A stretch of DNA of 64,000 nt, taken from Alphaproteobacteria bacterium (GTDB taxonomy: Bacteria; Pseudomonadota; Alphaproteobacteria; JAUHZC01). Below the pieces are notes generated by a model. The model was not told the DNA's origin. It ran no database searches and was given only the letters and a program-made list of their open reading frames with translations. The stretch is taken from positions 996,501 to 1,060,500 of the forward strand of contig CP060236.1 of NCBI GenBank assembly GCA_023898725.1. The letters are read 5' to 3'. Position numbers and translations under genes: made by a program. This document shows, one piece after another, positions 62,792 through 64,000 of this stretch. The stretch's first letter is position 1, and each line of letters begins with the position of its first letter.

Positions 62792-63547
62792 CTATTTAAT
62801 GCGCCCATCCAATGAATCGATTACATGCATAAGAAACTCATGGACAGCTATTTTCCAAAACATTATACCCTTAAAAATACTAAAATTAAACGAATAACCT
62901 TCATTTTTTTTTGTCTTATAGTCAGTGGGGTACGGGGTCACGTTCCATCCAGCTGCTGTAAAATTCCGAACAGCCCGAGGCATATGATAGGCAGAGGTTA
63001 CCAAAAGCCATTTATCGTTACCAGGGTTTAACTCGCGATAGCTGACATGCGCACTTTCAGCTGTTGTGTTGGAACGAGTATCATATGTAATATTTGGCAC
63101 TTCTTTTTGCACATAAGATAGATGGCGACGCAAAATATCACCTTCTTGATAATGATTAATATAGGGAACTCCGCCCGCCATAAAAAAGTATGGGAGACCC
63201 GGCTTTTCGTGCATAAGCTTAATGACGTGAGACATCCGTGGGCCGTTAATACTAAAAGCCGCTTGCTTGCGCGACACACTCACATCACGGCTTATCATAC
63301 CCCCGATAACTAAAACTCCTTTTACGTCATCTGGTACTGTCCTTACAACAGGATAGGTGTTCTCTAGGTGTGCCACATACATACCTGGAAAAGGGGTCAG
63401 AACTGTAACAAAAAAACCAATAGCTATAGTATGATTGAGCCAAAAAATAAGAGCGCCACGATGAAAAAATGACACCAACGAAACACCCAAGATCATAATA
63501 AGCAAAATAGCATCAAAATTGACGATGCCCCAAACCAAAAACCGCAT
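62792..63547 (-). CDS. YdcF/SanA-like DUF218 membrane protein
   Basis: The 251-residue protein has two N-terminal membrane segments (about 8-28 and 32-55) and a DUF218 domain: VKGVLVIGGMISRD, YFFMAGGVPYINHYQEGD, DTRSNTTAESAHVSYREL and WLLVTSAYHMPRAVRNF. Such ElyC/SanA/YdcF proteins are linked to envelope integrity and peptidoglycan lipid carriers; the enzymatic activity is not established. It is the first gene of the long minus-strand operon (2 bp before rlpA) and is divergent from ftsE, a neighbour with which it is often grouped in alphaproteobacteria. Confidence 0.9.
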   Translation of the reverse strand: MRFLVWGIVNFDAILLIMILGVSLVSFFHRGALIFWLNHTIAIGFFVTVLTPFPGMYVAHLENTYPVVRTVPDDVKGVLVIGGMISRDVSVSRKQAAFSINGPRMSHVIKLMHEKPGLPYFFMAGGVPYINHYQEGDILRRHLSYVQKEVPNITYDTRSNTTAESAHVSYRELNPGNDKWLLVTSAYHMPRAVRNFTAAGWNVTPYPTDYKTKKNEGYSFNFSIFKGIMFWKIAVHEFLMHVIDSLDGRIK

Positions 63548-63764
63548 GCGCTTTTTAACCCTACTTTTAGAGCATCCTAAGGAATTTATTCAATAGAGCA
63601 ATATATTTTTATCGGCTGCCTAACAGAATATATCCCCAAAAGAGAAATAGTTAATATTTTATTAATTACTTAAGAATCAAGAAAAAAAACAAAAAATATC
63701 AAATTGCTGTGGATTTATCTACAATTTATGCTAATATTTATTATGAGATTAAACTGTATATTAG
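63548..63764. promoter_or_regulatory. Divergent ydcF/ftsE regulatory region with a CtrA-like and DnaA-box-like site
   Basis: This AT-rich 217-bp region has TTAA-N7-TTAA at 63651-63665, the form of a full CtrA site. At about 63711-63726 a near-palindrome TGTGGAT-TT-ATCTACA can be read as two facing DnaA-box-like sequences, each one base off TTATCCACA. Both could arise by chance in such AT-rich DNA. Confidence 0.35.
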
Positions 63765-64000
63765 ATGGTCGATTCAACTGAGATACTGTCGCTACGCAAT
63801 GTAAGCCTTAGTTATGAAAATATTGAAGTATTTCGTGACATATCTTTTGTTGTTTCAAAAGGAAGTTTTTATTATTTAACGGGAGAAAGTGGGGCTGGAA
63901 AAACATCGCTTTTGCGTCTTATTTATATTGATAATTTAGAATATCAAGGAAAAATAAAGCTTTTTGAGCAAAACATCAAAGTGCTTCCCCGCAGAACCCT
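63765..64000 (+). CDS. ftsE: Cell division ATP-binding protein FtsE, N-terminal part (runs off the right edge)
   Basis: The ATG at 63765 opens a frame that continues to the end of the window (78 complete codons). The product begins MVDSTEILSLRNVSLSYENI and contains the Walker A motif TGESGAGKTSLLRLIY, followed by a segment with IKLFEQNIKVLPRR. The pattern FYYLTG-Walker A-LLRL and LF-Q-I-LPRR is that of alphaproteobacterial FtsE, the ATPase that with FtsX controls septal wall hydrolases. Walker B and the signature lie outside the window, so a general ABC ATPase is the fallback. Confidence 0.82.
   Translation, partial: MVDSTEILSLRNVSLSYENIEVFRDISFVVSKGSFYYLTGESGAGKTSLLRLIYIDNLEYQGKIKLFEQNIKVLPRRT

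Overview
The window is a gene-dense stretch of an alphaproteobacterial chromosome with moderate-to-low GC. Several genes point to Alphaproteobacteria: FdxA-type 7Fe ferredoxin, a DUF4167 protein, an LdtR-like MarR regulator, CarD, a DksA that has lost most of its zinc cysteines, and the gene order ydcF-rlpA-dac-tmk-holB-metG-tatD. The tRNA-His keeps an encoded G-1 paired with C73, as in Rickettsiales-like lineages and unlike many free-living alphaproteobacteria. With several large secreted proteins of no recognised family, this suggests a Holosporales- or Rickettsiales-like, probably host-associated bacterium that still makes LPS and peptidoglycan. That placement is inference; there is no rRNA here to test it.

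Layout. 1-2 kb: end of plsX, fabH, fdxA. 2-6 kb: a secreted transglutaminase-like protein, nagZ, tRNA-His, frataxin cyaY and a DsbA-like oxidoreductase. 6-11 kb: mlaA-mlaC, a lipoprotein, the CCA-adding enzyme, lpxC. 11-14 kb: a glycosyltransferase, a Gly/Ala-rich secreted protein, a beta-barrel protein, tRNA-Thr. 14.4-18.1 kb: small basic protein-dcd-murA-glycosyltransferase-marR, meeting a PAP2 phosphatase tail to tail. 18.8-26.5 kb: parC, an unknown secreted 571-residue protein, an AsmA/YhdP-like protein. 26.6-31 kb: dksA, DUF4167, ldtR-like, SH3, carD, tsaC/sua5. 31-33 kb: MTHF synthetase, class II aldolase, membrane protein. 33.3-37.6 kb: lipoprotein-ruvX-tkt-gap.

37.6-45.7 kb (minus strand) is the replication cluster dnaA-dnaN-recF-gyrB, followed by two membrane-anchored FkbM-type methyltransferases. 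The 660-bp intergenic region upstream of dnaA holds the most interesting signal of the window. It carries two near-identical 69-nt transcription units 179 bp apart, each with its own promoter, a 5' hairpin, a conserved single-stranded linker containing the anti-Shine-Dalgarno sequence CCTCCC, and a Rho-independent terminator. A degenerate third element follows. They look like tandem trans-acting small RNAs.

46.4-49.6 kb: hisS-prfA-prmC (minus). 49.7-52 kb: psd-pssA and rsmE. 52-55.4 kb: ubiA, an A24 peptidase, an esterase, mdh with an apparent AUA start, and a small cysteine-containing membrane protein. 55.4-63.5 kb: an eight-gene minus-strand cell-envelope/replication operon (ydcF-rlpA-dac-tmk-holB-metG-tatD-MATE). 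The window ends in the first 78 codons of ftsE.

Other points worth attention: MetRS has GLGQ in place of its HIGH motif, GyrB has Val at a conserved Asp of the TOPRIM EGDSAGGS motif, and one of the two FkbM paralogues has lost its conserved motif.
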